Source: a virus
Virus record (IMG/VR): IMGVR_UViG_3300037264_001396
Span: 1-36,649 of that record
Direction: 5' to 3' (one strand)
DNA: 36,649 bases
Shown: positions 27,151 to 34,830 of the stretch, piece after piece
Layout of the letters: every line of letters begins with the position of its first letter
Position numbering within the stretch: position 1 is the stretch's first letter
The notes under the pieces: generated by a model
Told to the model about the DNA's origin: nothing
Databases searched by the model: none
What the model saw: only the letters and a program-made list of their open reading frames with translations
Made by a program: the position numbers and the translations under genes

Positions 27151-27363
27151 ATAACAACTATCAAGGAAGAATATAAACCAAAAATTACCACCGAAAGGGG
27201 TAGTTGGTATTTCAATCCTAAGATGATGGGAGAACGATGGGCAGCCGAAACTGTAGACCTTGCAAGTCAGATTGTTAATAAGTATTCGTCAACACCATTT
27301 CAAAAATGGATTATTCAGAATTGTATAGATATGAACAATACAGATTGGCACTATTGGGGATGA
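27151..27363 (+). pseudogene. Start-less coding remnant, probable 5' part of the 27306 gene
   Basis: Open frame after TGA 27148 reading ITTIKEEYKPKITTERG, WYFNPKMMGERW, ETVDLASQIVNKYSS and then a nonsense-looking end. It has no ATG before 27223 and no binding site. Composition is protein-like up to TPFQK at about 27305; shifting back one base at CAAAAATGG joins it to the next frame. Likely a gene broken at its start and by an A-run indel. Confidence 0.4.
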
Positions 27364-27650
27364 ATGTAAGTAAAAAATACTTAGGATTGTTGAGGTTTGT
27401 ATTGAAAAATGCGTCAAAGTATACACCACTACAATTATTAATGTATGTGGATGATAAGAGTGGTGTACTAAAAAATGAATTAACGTGGGCACTGGAGTGG
27501 GCTGCATATAAGAAAAACCAAGATAACTATCTTCCATATTATGTACGTGCATTTGGATTCTACGGTATGTCAAAAGAAGATGCAGAGAAACGATTTCATG
27601 CATATCATGAAAAATTGAAAGGGAAATTAGAAAATCCCAACGCAGTATAA
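27306..27650 (+). CDS. Unrecognised protein, 114 aa, possibly 3' part of a frameshifted gene
   Basis: Helical protein (YEQYRLALLGMNVSKKYLGL, LKNELTWALEWAAYKKN, MSKEDAEKRFHAYHEKLKG). ATG 27306 has no recognisable Shine-Dalgarno sequence, unlike nearly all neighbours, and the preceding 150 bases are coding-like in another frame. So the true gene may start upstream and need a -1 shift. A weaker alternative start is ATG 27360. Confidence 0.5.
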   Translation: MDYSELYRYEQYRLALLGMNVSKKYLGLLRFVLKNASKYTPLQLLMYVDDKSGVLKNELTWALEWAAYKKNQDNYLPYYVRAFGFYGMSKEDAEKRFHAYHEKLKGKLENPNAV

Positions 27651-27662
27651 ATGAGAATATGA

Positions 27663-28136
27663 ATGAAATTAACTCCACAACTTGCAAAGAAAATTGGAAC
27701 AAAACTAGGAATGGATTTCAGTAAAATTCCATTTGACGAGTTTTTTCAAGGTATGAAAATTGAAACGGAACATAAATATACAGTTGGTGCAAATTCAAAT
27801 GACCCTAGTTTGAAAGATTGGGTAACATATGGAAAGATTGCACTTGACCATTTGAAAGAACGTCCTGATTACTACACAATGTTAAAGAAAGTAGAGAATG
27901 AATCTATTATACGTGACGTTATTAAAGAAGTGGTATTGACAGAAATTCGATATCCACCGCGTGCTATTGATTACAATAAACTAGAAGATGCAGATGGATT
28001 TTGGGGGTGGAATGTTGAACAAGCCGCACGTGCAGCCGGGTTAATTAATTTACATGGCCCAAAACGAATTGCGGATTTAATTTTATGGTTAAATATGGCG
28101 AGCCTTGCGTGGACGGGAAGAAATGTGGGAAAATAG
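27663..28136 (+). CDS. DUF5661-like protein fused to a second small domain
   Basis: A 157-aa protein. Residues 1-80 (FFQGMKIETEHKYT ... GKIALDHLKERPDYY) resemble DUF5661, a small phage/bacterial domain of unknown function with a conserved E-x-E-H and H-L-x-E-x-P-D-Y-Y. After NESIIRDVIKEVVLTE-I (about 79-95), a linker with a possible L-x-E cut, comes a second domain (WGWNVEQAARAAGLINL). Start has only a weak binding site. Confidence 0.5.
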   Translation: MKLTPQLAKKIGTKLGMDFSKIPFDEFFQGMKIETEHKYTVGANSNDPSLKDWVTYGKIALDHLKERPDYYTMLKKVENESIIRDVIKEVVLTEIRYPPRAIDYNKLEDADGFWGWNVEQAARAAGLINLHGPKRIADLILWLNMASLAWTGRNVGK

Positions 28137-28156
28137 TGCCTAATAGAGCTAAAAGA

Positions 28157-29290
28157 ATGGACAAAACAACTGAAATAAAAGAAATAATACGAGAAATTCT
28201 GCAAGAAGAATCGAAACCAATACTTGAAGCCAAAGGCAAGTTTTCATTATCAAACTCTCAATATAATCAATTGGATTCTTTGATTTCTAAGTTTGGTGGT
28301 GATATCGAGTCCATAACAGAATCTACACTTGAAGAAGTAGAAGCAAAAACTGTTGAGATTGACCCCAGTGTTCTTGATAATTTGGAAACTTTTATACAGA
28401 GTGGGTTGGAAGCAAAGTCTTGGTATGAGGATATGAATAATAAAATAATGGGTGCGTTAGGAGAATCGGATGGGTGTTTGTTTCTGATACTGATGGCAAT
28501 TTTTTCACCGCAAAACGCTCTAGCACAAAATTTTAGGTTGGCCGCACAAGTGTATGTTGGATTAAAAAAAGATTTGGGTAATCCAAAAAGTAAGAAATTG
28601 TTGGAAGATTTGATTGATGAAAAAAGTATCTATAGAACACTAAAAGACAAACAAAAAATATCGTTTAGAAACATATTCGACTGGCTCACGGGTCAAAGAC
28701 AATATGCAGAATTAAAAACGGTTCAAGGACTTGTAACGGGTGCAAAATCTGTTAATGCATATGCTGGAAATTTGGGTAGGGTATTAAACTTGTATAAACA
28801 ACATGGATATACATTTACAAAATCGGATGTTGTGGATGAAATGTCTAAATACATAACGAAAAAAGGAACACTTGGAAAAAATGCTCTTATTTCTGCGGAC
28901 AAAGTGTTCAGTTTTACACTGAATTTGTTAGACCCAAATTTCGAATTTGAAACTGGATGGATGCCCGTGACAATTGATACTTGGATGGCATCGTTCTTTT
29001 TACCAGAGTTGTCGAGTAAAGAGAAGGCAAAAGTTCTTGCAAAGTCTCAAAATTATGCGAAGATGGCCGATATGGTTCAAAAAGAAGCATCGAAGTATGG
29101 AATGAGACCATTAGAATTACAAGCGGTAATTTGGGTTGCAATGATTAAGTCAAAGAAAGGAGAGAAATATTCTGTGAATTTTGATTCTGCAATCAATAAA
29201 AACTTGAAAAAATTGAATCTTGCTAAGGATGAAATAGAAAAAATGAGTGGTGTATATAGCAAAATAATTCAGGTGATAGGAGCAATTTAA
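28157..29290 (+). CDS. Helical protein with tandem L-x-E sites at N-terminus, 377 aa
   Basis: I start it at ATG 28157 (20 bases after the previous stop); the frame runs back to TTG 28085 but that overlaps the upstream gene. N-terminus MDKTTEIKEIIREILQE-ES then KPILE-A gives two possible protease cuts. The body is helical; its end (TIDTWMASFFLPEL ... SKYGMRPLELQAVIWVAM) recalls a conserved phage domain with a helix-hairpin-helix flavour that I cannot name with confidence. Stop overlaps the next start (TAATG). Confidence 0.5.
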   Translation: MDKTTEIKEIIREILQEESKPILEAKGKFSLSNSQYNQLDSLISKFGGDIESITESTLEEVEAKTVEIDPSVLDNLETFIQSGLEAKSWYEDMNNKIMGALGESDGCLFLILMAIFSPQNALAQNFRLAAQVYVGLKKDLGNPKSKKLLEDLIDEKSIYRTLKDKQKISFRNIFDWLTGQRQYAELKTVQGLVTGAKSVNAYAGNLGRVLNLYKQHGYTFTKSDVVDEMSKYITKKGTLGKNALISADKVFSFTLNLLDPNFEFETGWMPVTIDTWMASFFLPELSSKEKAKVLAKSQNYAKMADMVQKEASKYGMRPLELQAVIWVAMIKSKKGEKYSVNFDSAINKNLKKLNLAKDEIEKMSGVYSKIIQVIGAI

Positions 29291-29748
29291 TGAAACTTAT
29301 ACAACTTTTGGTAGAGGACGAAGAAACCGATAGAATGAAATCCGATAAGGAAAAGTTGATGCAGAAAGCAGACACGTTGGTAAAACAACGAAAGACACAA
29401 CAAGACCCACTTCGAAAATCAACAATGTCAAAACAGATATCTGATTTGGGAAGTAAGAAAGCCGATATCAATCTAAAAATGCAAAAGAAAAAACAAGAGT
29501 TGGAGAAACAAAAAGTGACTGAAGCCCATGATTCAACGTTATTAGATGATGCAGAAGATAACATTCTTGTTATTGCGAAAAATGAACGAAAATATTACTA
29601 TGCAAAAGACGCCGCCGGCGCAATTGATTATGCAATAAAGATATATGTTTCTGAAACTCTGGAAAATTTAAAGGCGGATTTACACAGTAACAGATACAAA
29701 TTAATTAAAGAACTTCTTGCATATTGGAAACGTGAAGGACACGTCTAA
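29290..29748 (+). CDS. Tagged coiled-coil protein, 152 aa
   Basis: Starts MKLIQLLVE-D. Residues about 15-77 form a charged coiled coil (MQKKKQELEKQ), then VTE-A (about 78-80), a second possible cut, and a small alpha/beta domain (NILVIAKNERKYYYAKD ... AIDYAIKIYV). Overlaps both neighbours by one base (TAATG). Confidence 0.5.
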   Translation: MKLIQLLVEDEETDRMKSDKEKLMQKADTLVKQRKTQQDPLRKSTMSKQISDLGSKKADINLKMQKKKQELEKQKVTEAHDSTLLDDAEDNILVIAKNERKYYYAKDAAGAIDYAIKIYVSETLENLKADLHSNRYKLIKELLAYWKREGHV

Positions 29749-30257
29749 TGAAACTAATGGCATTGTTACGAGAGAATTTATCATATGAACTTTGGGTAGA
29801 CATGGATGGTGTTCTTACAGACTTTGACGCACAACTAAAACAAATGTGCGGAATCAAGAATGGTCGTGCATTTGAAGCAAAATATGGGAAACAAGAATTT
29901 TGGCATAGAATAGATGTTGCAGGGTTAGAGTTTTGGTCGGATATGCCGTGGATGCCCGATGGGAAACAATTGTGGTCGTTTCTTAAAAAGATGAATTTAC
30001 CAATATTCATTATTACTGCGCCCGCGAGTTTGATTCCGGAAAGTATGACTGGAAAAAGGATGTGGGTGTCAAAAAACTTAGGGTCGTATCCTATATATTT
30101 CAGTCAAACTGGTAAAAAGGGTAAATTTGCAAGAAAAAATAGAATTTTAATTGATGATATGATGAAAAATATAGATAGTTGGAAAACACACGGATTGGTA
30201 ATTCACCATACGTCAACATCAGATACGATATCAAAACTAAACCAAATAGTGAAATAA
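29748..30257 (+). CDS. HAD-family phosphatase, 5'(3')-nucleotidase-like, with packaging-type tag
   Basis: A 169-aa protein. After the tag MKLMALLRE-N comes ELWVDMDGVLTDFD (14-27), HAD motif I with nucleophile Asp18 and acid Asp20. IFIITAPAS (about 84-92) supplies motif II, KKGKFARKNRILIDD (about 123-137) motif III Lys and motif IV Asp pair. The short cap and length resemble bacterial and phage 5'(3')-deoxyribonucleotidases; a 3'-end phosphatase as in T4 Pnkp is an alternative that would fit the RNA-repair genes. Packaging into the head is inferred from the tag. Confidence 0.7.
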   Translation: MKLMALLRENLSYELWVDMDGVLTDFDAQLKQMCGIKNGRAFEAKYGKQEFWHRIDVAGLEFWSDMPWMPDGKQLWSFLKKMNLPIFIITAPASLIPESMTGKRMWVSKNLGSYPIYFSQTGKKGKFARKNRILIDDMMKNIDSWKTHGLVIHHTSTSDTISKLNQIVK

Positions 30258-30277
30258 CGAGTTTTTGTTTTTTGTTC

Positions 30278-30286
30278 ATATTTATA
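30278..30286 (+). promoter_or_regulatory. Candidate late promoter box ATATTTATA before 30316 gene
   Basis: Same nonamer 29 bases before ATG 30316, after a T-rich run. Between box and gene, CCTAT (30298-30302) and ATAGG (30310-30314) flank the binding site TTGGAG, leaving it in a small loop. Confidence 0.42.
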
Positions 30287-30315
30287 TACGATATAGACCT
30301 ATTGGAGATATAGGA

Positions 30316-30999
30316 ATGAAACATTTTAAACCATTATTGGAAGACCTTGCATACGATATGGGCAAGAAAAAGGAAGACGAAAAAAGAAAACAACTTTCCA
30401 TGAATCTTGGTGAGTTCGCACAACGAGTGGAACAGTTTTCCGCCCTTGGAAAGAAACTCTATGAGTCAGGCGACTTCTTAAAACTTGCGAAAGAAATCAA
30501 TGAGATTGCAGAAAATGCCGAAGCCTATATCATGAAAGAAGGCAACGTTGATTGGTTTGATGGAATTACCGTCAAACGAAATATGAAAGAATTAAAGAAC
30601 TACGTCAATGAATTTGTTAAGGTCGCAACCGAAGCCCAAAGACTCAATCAGAGAATGACCGCGTTGTACGAAGATAGTGGCCGTGTTCTTGGTCGGTATT
30701 TTGAAATTCAAGAAGCAATCGAAGGTGGTGTTGTCGAATCTATTATAAAAGAAGACGTAAACGATGATTATCCAGGTGAAGATTGGGTAGTATTAGATGT
30801 ACCAAAATTGAAATACGAACAAGCAAAAGCATTTGAATCCGCATTGAAGAAAGAAGGATATAAAGTATTACGAAAAGACTGGAAAGAAAGACAAGGATAT
30901 CAAACAGAGTTCGCAGAGTTCTTTGTTCCACTTGCAGAATACAATGAAGCAAACGAATGGGCGGTAAAAAATTATAAAGATTATGATGTTTCAGAATAA
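30316..30999 (+). CDS. Tagged two-module protein, 227 aa
   Basis: Begins MKHFKPLLE-D at ATG 30316, with TTGGAG upstream; the frame extends to TTG-type codons at 30265 inside the promoter gap, which I reject. First module (to about 150) is a long-helix coiled-coil domain (GEFAQRVEQFSALGKKLYE). ESIIKE-D separates it from a second alpha/beta module (WVVLDVPKLKYEQAKAFES ... AEYNEANEWAVKNY). Same build as the other cargo candidates; function unknown. Confidence 0.55.
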   Translation: MKHFKPLLEDLAYDMGKKKEDEKRKQLSMNLGEFAQRVEQFSALGKKLYESGDFLKLAKEINEIAENAEAYIMKEGNVDWFDGITVKRNMKELKNYVNEFVKVATEAQRLNQRMTALYEDSGRVLGRYFEIQEAIEGGVVESIIKEDVNDDYPGEDWVVLDVPKLKYEQAKAFESALKKEGYKVLRKDWKERQGYQTEFAEFFVPLAEYNEANEWAVKNYKDYDVSE

Positions 31000-31012
31000 T
31001 TAGAGAATCAAT

Positions 31013-31345
31013 ATGGCAAGTTCGACACTAGTAGATTTAGGATTATACGGTTCACTATTTATCAGTTCTTCGATACCAACAACCGGCTCACTTGTGATGA
31101 GTGGTAGTTGGGGGAAATTGGAAGTTGTAGAACCTGTGATATTTAGAACATTATCCGGAAGTTTAAGTTATTCCGCATCGTTACTTGCCTTTGCTGGAAC
31201 AGGTAGTATACCCGGTGTAACGTTCCCCGCCAACTCAAAATTGTATGGGTCGTTTACATTTATTCAAGTAAAGAGTGGAAGTTTAATTGCATACAATGAG
31301 CCTCAGGCTTCATCCCGTGCTGGTGTTGCATGGCGCAATTTATAA
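31013..31345 (+). CDS. Small beta-rich Ser/Gly protein, possibly structural
   Basis: A 110-aa protein rich in Ser, Gly and Leu with repeating short beta strands (TGSLVMSGSWGKLEVVEPVIF, SGSLIAYNE) and few charged residues. No tag. Composition suggests a virion surface or decoration protein; not recognised. Confidence 0.5.
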   Translation: MASSTLVDLGLYGSLFISSSIPTTGSLVMSGSWGKLEVVEPVIFRTLSGSLSYSASLLAFAGTGSIPGVTFPANSKLYGSFTFIQVKSGSLIAYNEPQASSRAGVAWRNL

Positions 31346-31367
31346 TAACAGAAGGAAGTTACAATAT

Positions 31368-31622
31368 ATGAAACAATATGAAGAGACTGAATTTGTAGAG
31401 AAGGATAAACAGTTACGTCCAATAATGGTAAAAGTGCATGATCCAAAAGACCCAGAAAAACTTGGACTTGCATTGAAAAAATTGAAGCGTATCATCAAAG
31501 ATTCAAAGATGATGGTAGAATACCAAGAACATTTGGAATTTAAGCGCCCTGGTCAAGCGAAACGAGAAAAACGTCTTCGTGCAAAAATTCGTGCAAGACG
31601 AGCGCAACAAGAAAATCCGTAA
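31368..31622 (+). CDS. rpsU: bS21-like ribosomal protein
   Basis: An 84-aa basic protein. Residues 20-80 follow the bacterial S21 pattern: MVKVHDPKDPEKLGLALKKL, then the helix KRIIKDSKMMVEYQEHLEF, KRPGQAKREKR and a basic C-terminal helix RAKIRARRAQQ. S21 sits by the anti-Shine-Dalgarno region of the 30S subunit and helps initiation. Several phages, including pelagiphages, carry S21 genes. ATG 31368 is preceded by GGAAG. The gene lies just ahead of scaffold and capsid genes, so it could bias ribosomes to late phage mRNA; that is inference. The match is by pattern, with an extra 19-residue N-terminus. Confidence 0.65.
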   Translation: MKQYEETEFVEKDKQLRPIMVKVHDPKDPEKLGLALKKLKRIIKDSKMMVEYQEHLEFKRPGQAKREKRLRAKIRARRAQQENP

Positions 31623-31661
31623 AATTTTTTCAAAAAAACACACGCTTTTCAAAAATTCGTT

Positions 31662-31752
31662 ATATTTATTTACACGAGAATACATCACCGTTGTTCCTAC
31701 CTATGTGATGTGTATATTAATTCATACCTATAATCTTTTCGAATAAAGATTA
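31662..31752 (+). promoter_or_regulatory. Structured leader before scaffold: promoter-like box and two hairpins
   Basis: The 167-base gap 31623-31789 has ATATTTATT (31662-31670), then hairpin ACATCAC (31682-31688) / GTGATGT (31705-31711) with a 16-base loop, then TAATCTTT (31731-31738) / AAAGATTA (31745-31752) with loop TCGAAT. GGAGAGAAG precedes ATG 31790. RNA started at the box would have an about 110-base folded leader, which may stabilise or regulate scaffold/capsid mRNA. Confidence 0.45.
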
Positions 31753-31789
31753 ATTCCAAAGATATCAAAATAATGTTTGGAGAGAAGTA

Positions 31790-33019
31790 ATGGCAGACAC
31801 TCTATTGAAAGATGCTATTGCAGATGCCAAGGCCGTTCGTGAGACCGCTCTTGCAAATGCAAAGTTAGCGCTTCAGGAAGCTTTCACTCCAAAATTACAA
31901 TCCATGCTTTCTGCACGATTGAAGAATGAGATGGAAGGTGATTTTGACAAGGAAGGCGAAGAGGAAGTACCAACTGGTTTGGAAGATACCGAAAATGAAA
32001 TTGACCCAACCGTTGCGAAAGAAGAAACCGATGTTACTGCATCTTCTGGCAAAGACCCAGAGAAAGAAAAGGCTGGTGATGTTGGAACTGAAAGTGGTTC
32101 TAATACCGCAAAGTCTACGAAAGATACACTTGGAAAGACAACTATTGAAGAAGAAGGTGAAGAAGAATTCCCTGTTGGTGATGAAGAAGAAGATGGACTG
32201 AATGGTGATTCAATCACATCTGAAGCCGAAGAAATTCCTATAGCGGGTGAGGAAGACGAAGTTCCTGAAGATGAGGACAACGTTGAACTCGAAGCGATTA
32301 TAAAGGAACTCGAAGCAGAAGACGAAGTGCCTGTTGAAGAACCTGCACTTGGTGATGAAGAAGTTCCAACAGAAGAAGCAACCGATGTAACAGCAGATGC
32401 TGGTCAAGACACTGAAACGGAATTAGCTGGTGATGTAGGTCCTGAGAGTGGTTCTGATGCCGCAACTGTGGTTGCACCAACGACTGGAACAGATAGCGTT
32501 GAAGGTGAGGAAGAACTCGACCTTGAATCTCTTGTAAAAGAAATTGAAGACGAGATGGGTGATGAGGAATCCGAAGAAGAAAAAGAAAAGGCTGGACAAG
32601 TCGAATTCGAAAATCTTCGAAAGGAAAACACTTCACTCAAGAAATCCATAAAAGAACACCGAGATGTTATTGTGTTTATGCGTGGTAAGTTGAACGAAAC
32701 AAATCTTCTTAATGCAAAGTTGCTCTATACCAATAAACTATTCCGTTCTAACACTCTTTCTGAGTCGCAGAAGGTACGTGTACTAGAAGCTCTCGACAGA
32801 GCAAACAGTATTCGTGAAGCAAAGTTGGTTTACTCGACACTTGCTGAAGCATTGAAAATTAAGAAACCATTGACAGAAATCAAGAAGAAGGACAAAGGTA
32901 GTGCATCAAAATCTACCGGTACAACAAAACCTTCAACTGAAATTCTAAGTGAGGGTGCGGACATTCGTAAGAGATTCCAAAGACTCGCTGGCGTCAAGGG
33001 CATAAAGAAGTTTTTGTAA
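31790..33019 (+). CDS. Prohead scaffolding core protein (gp22-like)
   Basis: A 409-aa, extremely Glu/Asp-rich protein right before the major capsid gene, as T4 gp22 is. N-terminal helix (DAIADAKAVRETALANAKLA) with an LQE-A cleavage site at Glu30, a long acidic disordered middle (about 50-270), a coiled coil (about 272-345), and a basic C-terminal tail (RKRFQRLAGVKGIKKFL) likely to contact the capsid protein. The middle holds a diverged duplication: residues 80-107 and 198-225, both TDVTA...AGDVG.ESGS. Expected to be destroyed by the prohead protease during maturation. Assignment rests on position, acidity and architecture. Confidence 0.78.
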   Translation: MADTLLKDAIADAKAVRETALANAKLALQEAFTPKLQSMLSARLKNEMEGDFDKEGEEEVPTGLEDTENEIDPTVAKEETDVTASSGKDPEKEKAGDVGTESGSNTAKSTKDTLGKTTIEEEGEEEFPVGDEEEDGLNGDSITSEAEEIPIAGEEDEVPEDEDNVELEAIIKELEAEDEVPVEEPALGDEEVPTEEATDVTADAGQDTETELAGDVGPESGSDAATVVAPTTGTDSVEGEEELDLESLVKEIEDEMGDEESEEEKEKAGQVEFENLRKENTSLKKSIKEHRDVIVFMRGKLNETNLLNAKLLYTNKLFRSNTLSESQKVRVLEALDRANSIREAKLVYSTLAEALKIKKPLTEIKKKDKGSASKSTGTTKPSTEILSEGADIRKRFQRLAGVKGIKKFL

Positions 33020-33074
33020 TAGAAGTACAAACGTAGTAATATAATTAACTAATATTTTTATTTGGAGAAAACGA

Positions 33075-34697
33075 ATGGGTACATTAAATGAAGCTGTAAA
33101 GAAACTTTTGACTTCTGAAAATCCCAAGTTTTCTTTGATGCAGGCAACCAAGGCACTTGTTTCTAAGTGGGAGCCATCCGGTTTGCTTGAGGGAATTGAC
33201 CGTGAGTATGACCAACATGCAATGGCAGTTCTTCTTGAGAATCAAGCGCGTCAGTTGATTGACGAAGCTTCACGAACTGGTACGGCTGCTAACTCTGAGG
33301 AATGGAGTGGTGTAGCTCTTCCATTGGTTCGAAAGATTTTCGGTGAAATTGCATCGAAGGACTTCGTATCAGTCCAACCTATGAATCTTCCATCCGGACT
33401 TATTTTCTATCTAGATTTTAGATATGGAACAACGAAAGGTGGTTTCACATCGGCAACTTCCATCTACGGTGTTACAAACACCGCTGGAAATCCGAGTGGT
33501 GGTTTGTATGGTAGTGGACGATTTGGATACACCATTAACACACAATCAGTTTCCGCTTTTGGTGGAACATTTAGCACAGCGGCTTGGTCTTCGGTGAATT
33601 TCAATCCAGACCTAAGTGCAAGCATCTCTGCAGGACGTATTATTGAATTGGCAATCGCATCGTCTTCGTTTACACGACCAGACGTTGAGGGCGTCAAGGC
33701 ATTCCGTCTTGTAAGTGTTTCATCCGCTTCCGGTGCTTTAACCGTCGTTGAGCAATATCCAGCATACTTTAAGGTCGCTGGTGCTAACCTTGTATTCTAT
33801 TTCTCAGCATCCGCTGGGCCAAATGGTACAAACTCAACCGCATCAGTCTCCTATATTCAACAGCCAACCGAAACAATTCGTGGTGATTTCGAACAGTCAA
33901 GCTTTAATGTTCCTGCACCATCAACGGCTGACGATATTGGTATTCCAGAAATTAACGTTGCAATGAACAGTGTTCCAATTGTTGCTAAGACCCGTAAGTT
34001 GAAGGCAATTTGGACACCAGAATTTGCTCAAGATTTGAACGCATATCACTCGATTGACGCAGAAGCAGAATTAACTGCAATGTTGTCCGAGTACATTTCA
34101 ATGGAAATTGACCTTGAAATCCTAGATATGTTGATTGTCAATGCGTTAACGACTGAATACTGGTCAGCAGAAGTAGGTGCCGAGTATAGTGCGGCGTCAG
34201 GCATTTTTGTTCCATCAGCTGCTACAAACAGCAATGCATACACAAAAATGACATGGTTCCAGACACTCGGTACGAAGTTGCAGAAGGTTTCCAACAAGAT
34301 TCACCAGAAGACAATGCGTGGTGGTGCAAACTTTATGGTTTGCTCGCCAGAAGTCGCAACGATTGCTGAGTCAATCCCTGGATTCGCTGCTGATACAGAT
34401 GGAGACAAGATGAAGTTCGCAATGGGCGTGCAGAAGATTGGCGCGATTAATAACCGCTACAATGTCTACAAGAACCCATACATGTTGGACAATATCATCT
34501 TGATGGGATTCAGAGGTACACAGTTCTTAGAGACGGGGGCTGTTTATGCTCCGTACGTGCCTTTGATTACAACTCCATTGGTTTACGACCCGGTGTCATT
34601 TACGCCTCGAAAGGGTGTTATGACTCGGTACGCAAAAAAGATAGTAAGACCGGAATTTTTTGGTAAGGTTGTTGTTGGTGGTACAGACACAATCTAA
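33075..34697 (+). CDS. Major capsid protein (gp23-like)
   Basis: A 540-aa HK97-fold capsid protein close in length to T4 gp23 (521). The N-terminal 64 residues are the helical delta-domain; LIDE-A at Glu64/Ala65 matches the T4 cleavage after Glu65. Following conserved parts: EEWSGVALPLVRKIFGEI, MNLPSGLIFYLDF, VAKTRKLKAIWTPEFAQDL, MEIDLEILDML and the C-terminal FYG-like ending VRPEFFGKVVVGG. Codons are more GC-rich than neighbours, with Lys mostly AAG, as expected for a very highly expressed gene. Start ATG follows TTTGGAG. A terminator follows. Confidence 0.95.
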   Translation: MGTLNEAVKKLLTSENPKFSLMQATKALVSKWEPSGLLEGIDREYDQHAMAVLLENQARQLIDEASRTGTAANSEEWSGVALPLVRKIFGEIASKDFVSVQPMNLPSGLIFYLDFRYGTTKGGFTSATSIYGVTNTAGNPSGGLYGSGRFGYTINTQSVSAFGGTFSTAAWSSVNFNPDLSASISAGRIIELAIASSSFTRPDVEGVKAFRLVSVSSASGALTVVEQYPAYFKVAGANLVFYFSASAGPNGTNSTASVSYIQQPTETIRGDFEQSSFNVPAPSTADDIGIPEINVAMNSVPIVAKTRKLKAIWTPEFAQDLNAYHSIDAEAELTAMLSEYISMEIDLEILDMLIVNALTTEYWSAEVGAEYSAASGIFVPSAATNSNAYTKMTWFQTLGTKLQKVSNKIHQKTMRGGANFMVCSPEVATIAESIPGFAADTDGDKMKFAMGVQKIGAINNRYNVYKNPYMLDNIILMGFRGTQFLETGAVYAPYVPLITTPLVYDPVSFTPRKGVMTRYAKKIVRPEFFGKVVVGGTDTI

Positions 34698-34713
34698 TCC
34701 TGATTCTAGTCAA

Positions 34714-34733
34714 ACTACTATTTGCATAGTAGT
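34714..34733 (+). other. Perfect 8-bp hairpin downstream of capsid gene
   Basis: ACTACTAT (34714-34721), loop TTGC, ATAGTAGT (34726-34733). No T-run follows, so it is not a terminator by itself. It could protect the 3' end of capsid mRNA or be part of a double stem with the terminator 40 bases on. Confidence 0.5.
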
Positions 34734-34770
34734 CGTATACAAAGTGAAGTGGTAAAGAATCAAAGAAAAC

Positions 34771-34797
34771 AAGGGGAATCGCGAGATTCCCCTTTTT
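34771..34797 (+). terminator. Rho-independent terminator after major capsid gene
   Basis: Stem AAGGGGAATC (34771-34780) and GATTCCCCTT (34785-34794), loop GCGA, followed by TTT (34795-34797), with the T-run starting at 34793. Perfect 10-bp pairing with four G-C pairs in a row. It closes the scaffold/capsid unit and precedes a new promoter-like box. Confidence 0.88.
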
Positions 34798-34821
34798 ATT
34801 GTACGTTTGGGCAAATTCATT

Positions 34822-34830
34822 ATACTTATA
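34822..34830 (+). promoter_or_regulatory. Candidate promoter box ATACTTATA before 34856 gene
   Basis: One-base variant of the ATATTTATA box, 25 bases before ATG 34856 and just after the terminator, so a new transcript probably begins here. TATAAT also occurs at 34840-34845, close to the binding site. Confidence 0.4.

Noticed and set aside
31873-32280. Serine-rich minus-strand frame
   Set aside because: Complement of GAA/GAT acidic codons of the scaffold.
33051-33062. ATATTTTTATT as a promoter box for the capsid gene
   Set aside because: Has an extra T and lies about 13 bases from the ATG, too close for a useful leader.
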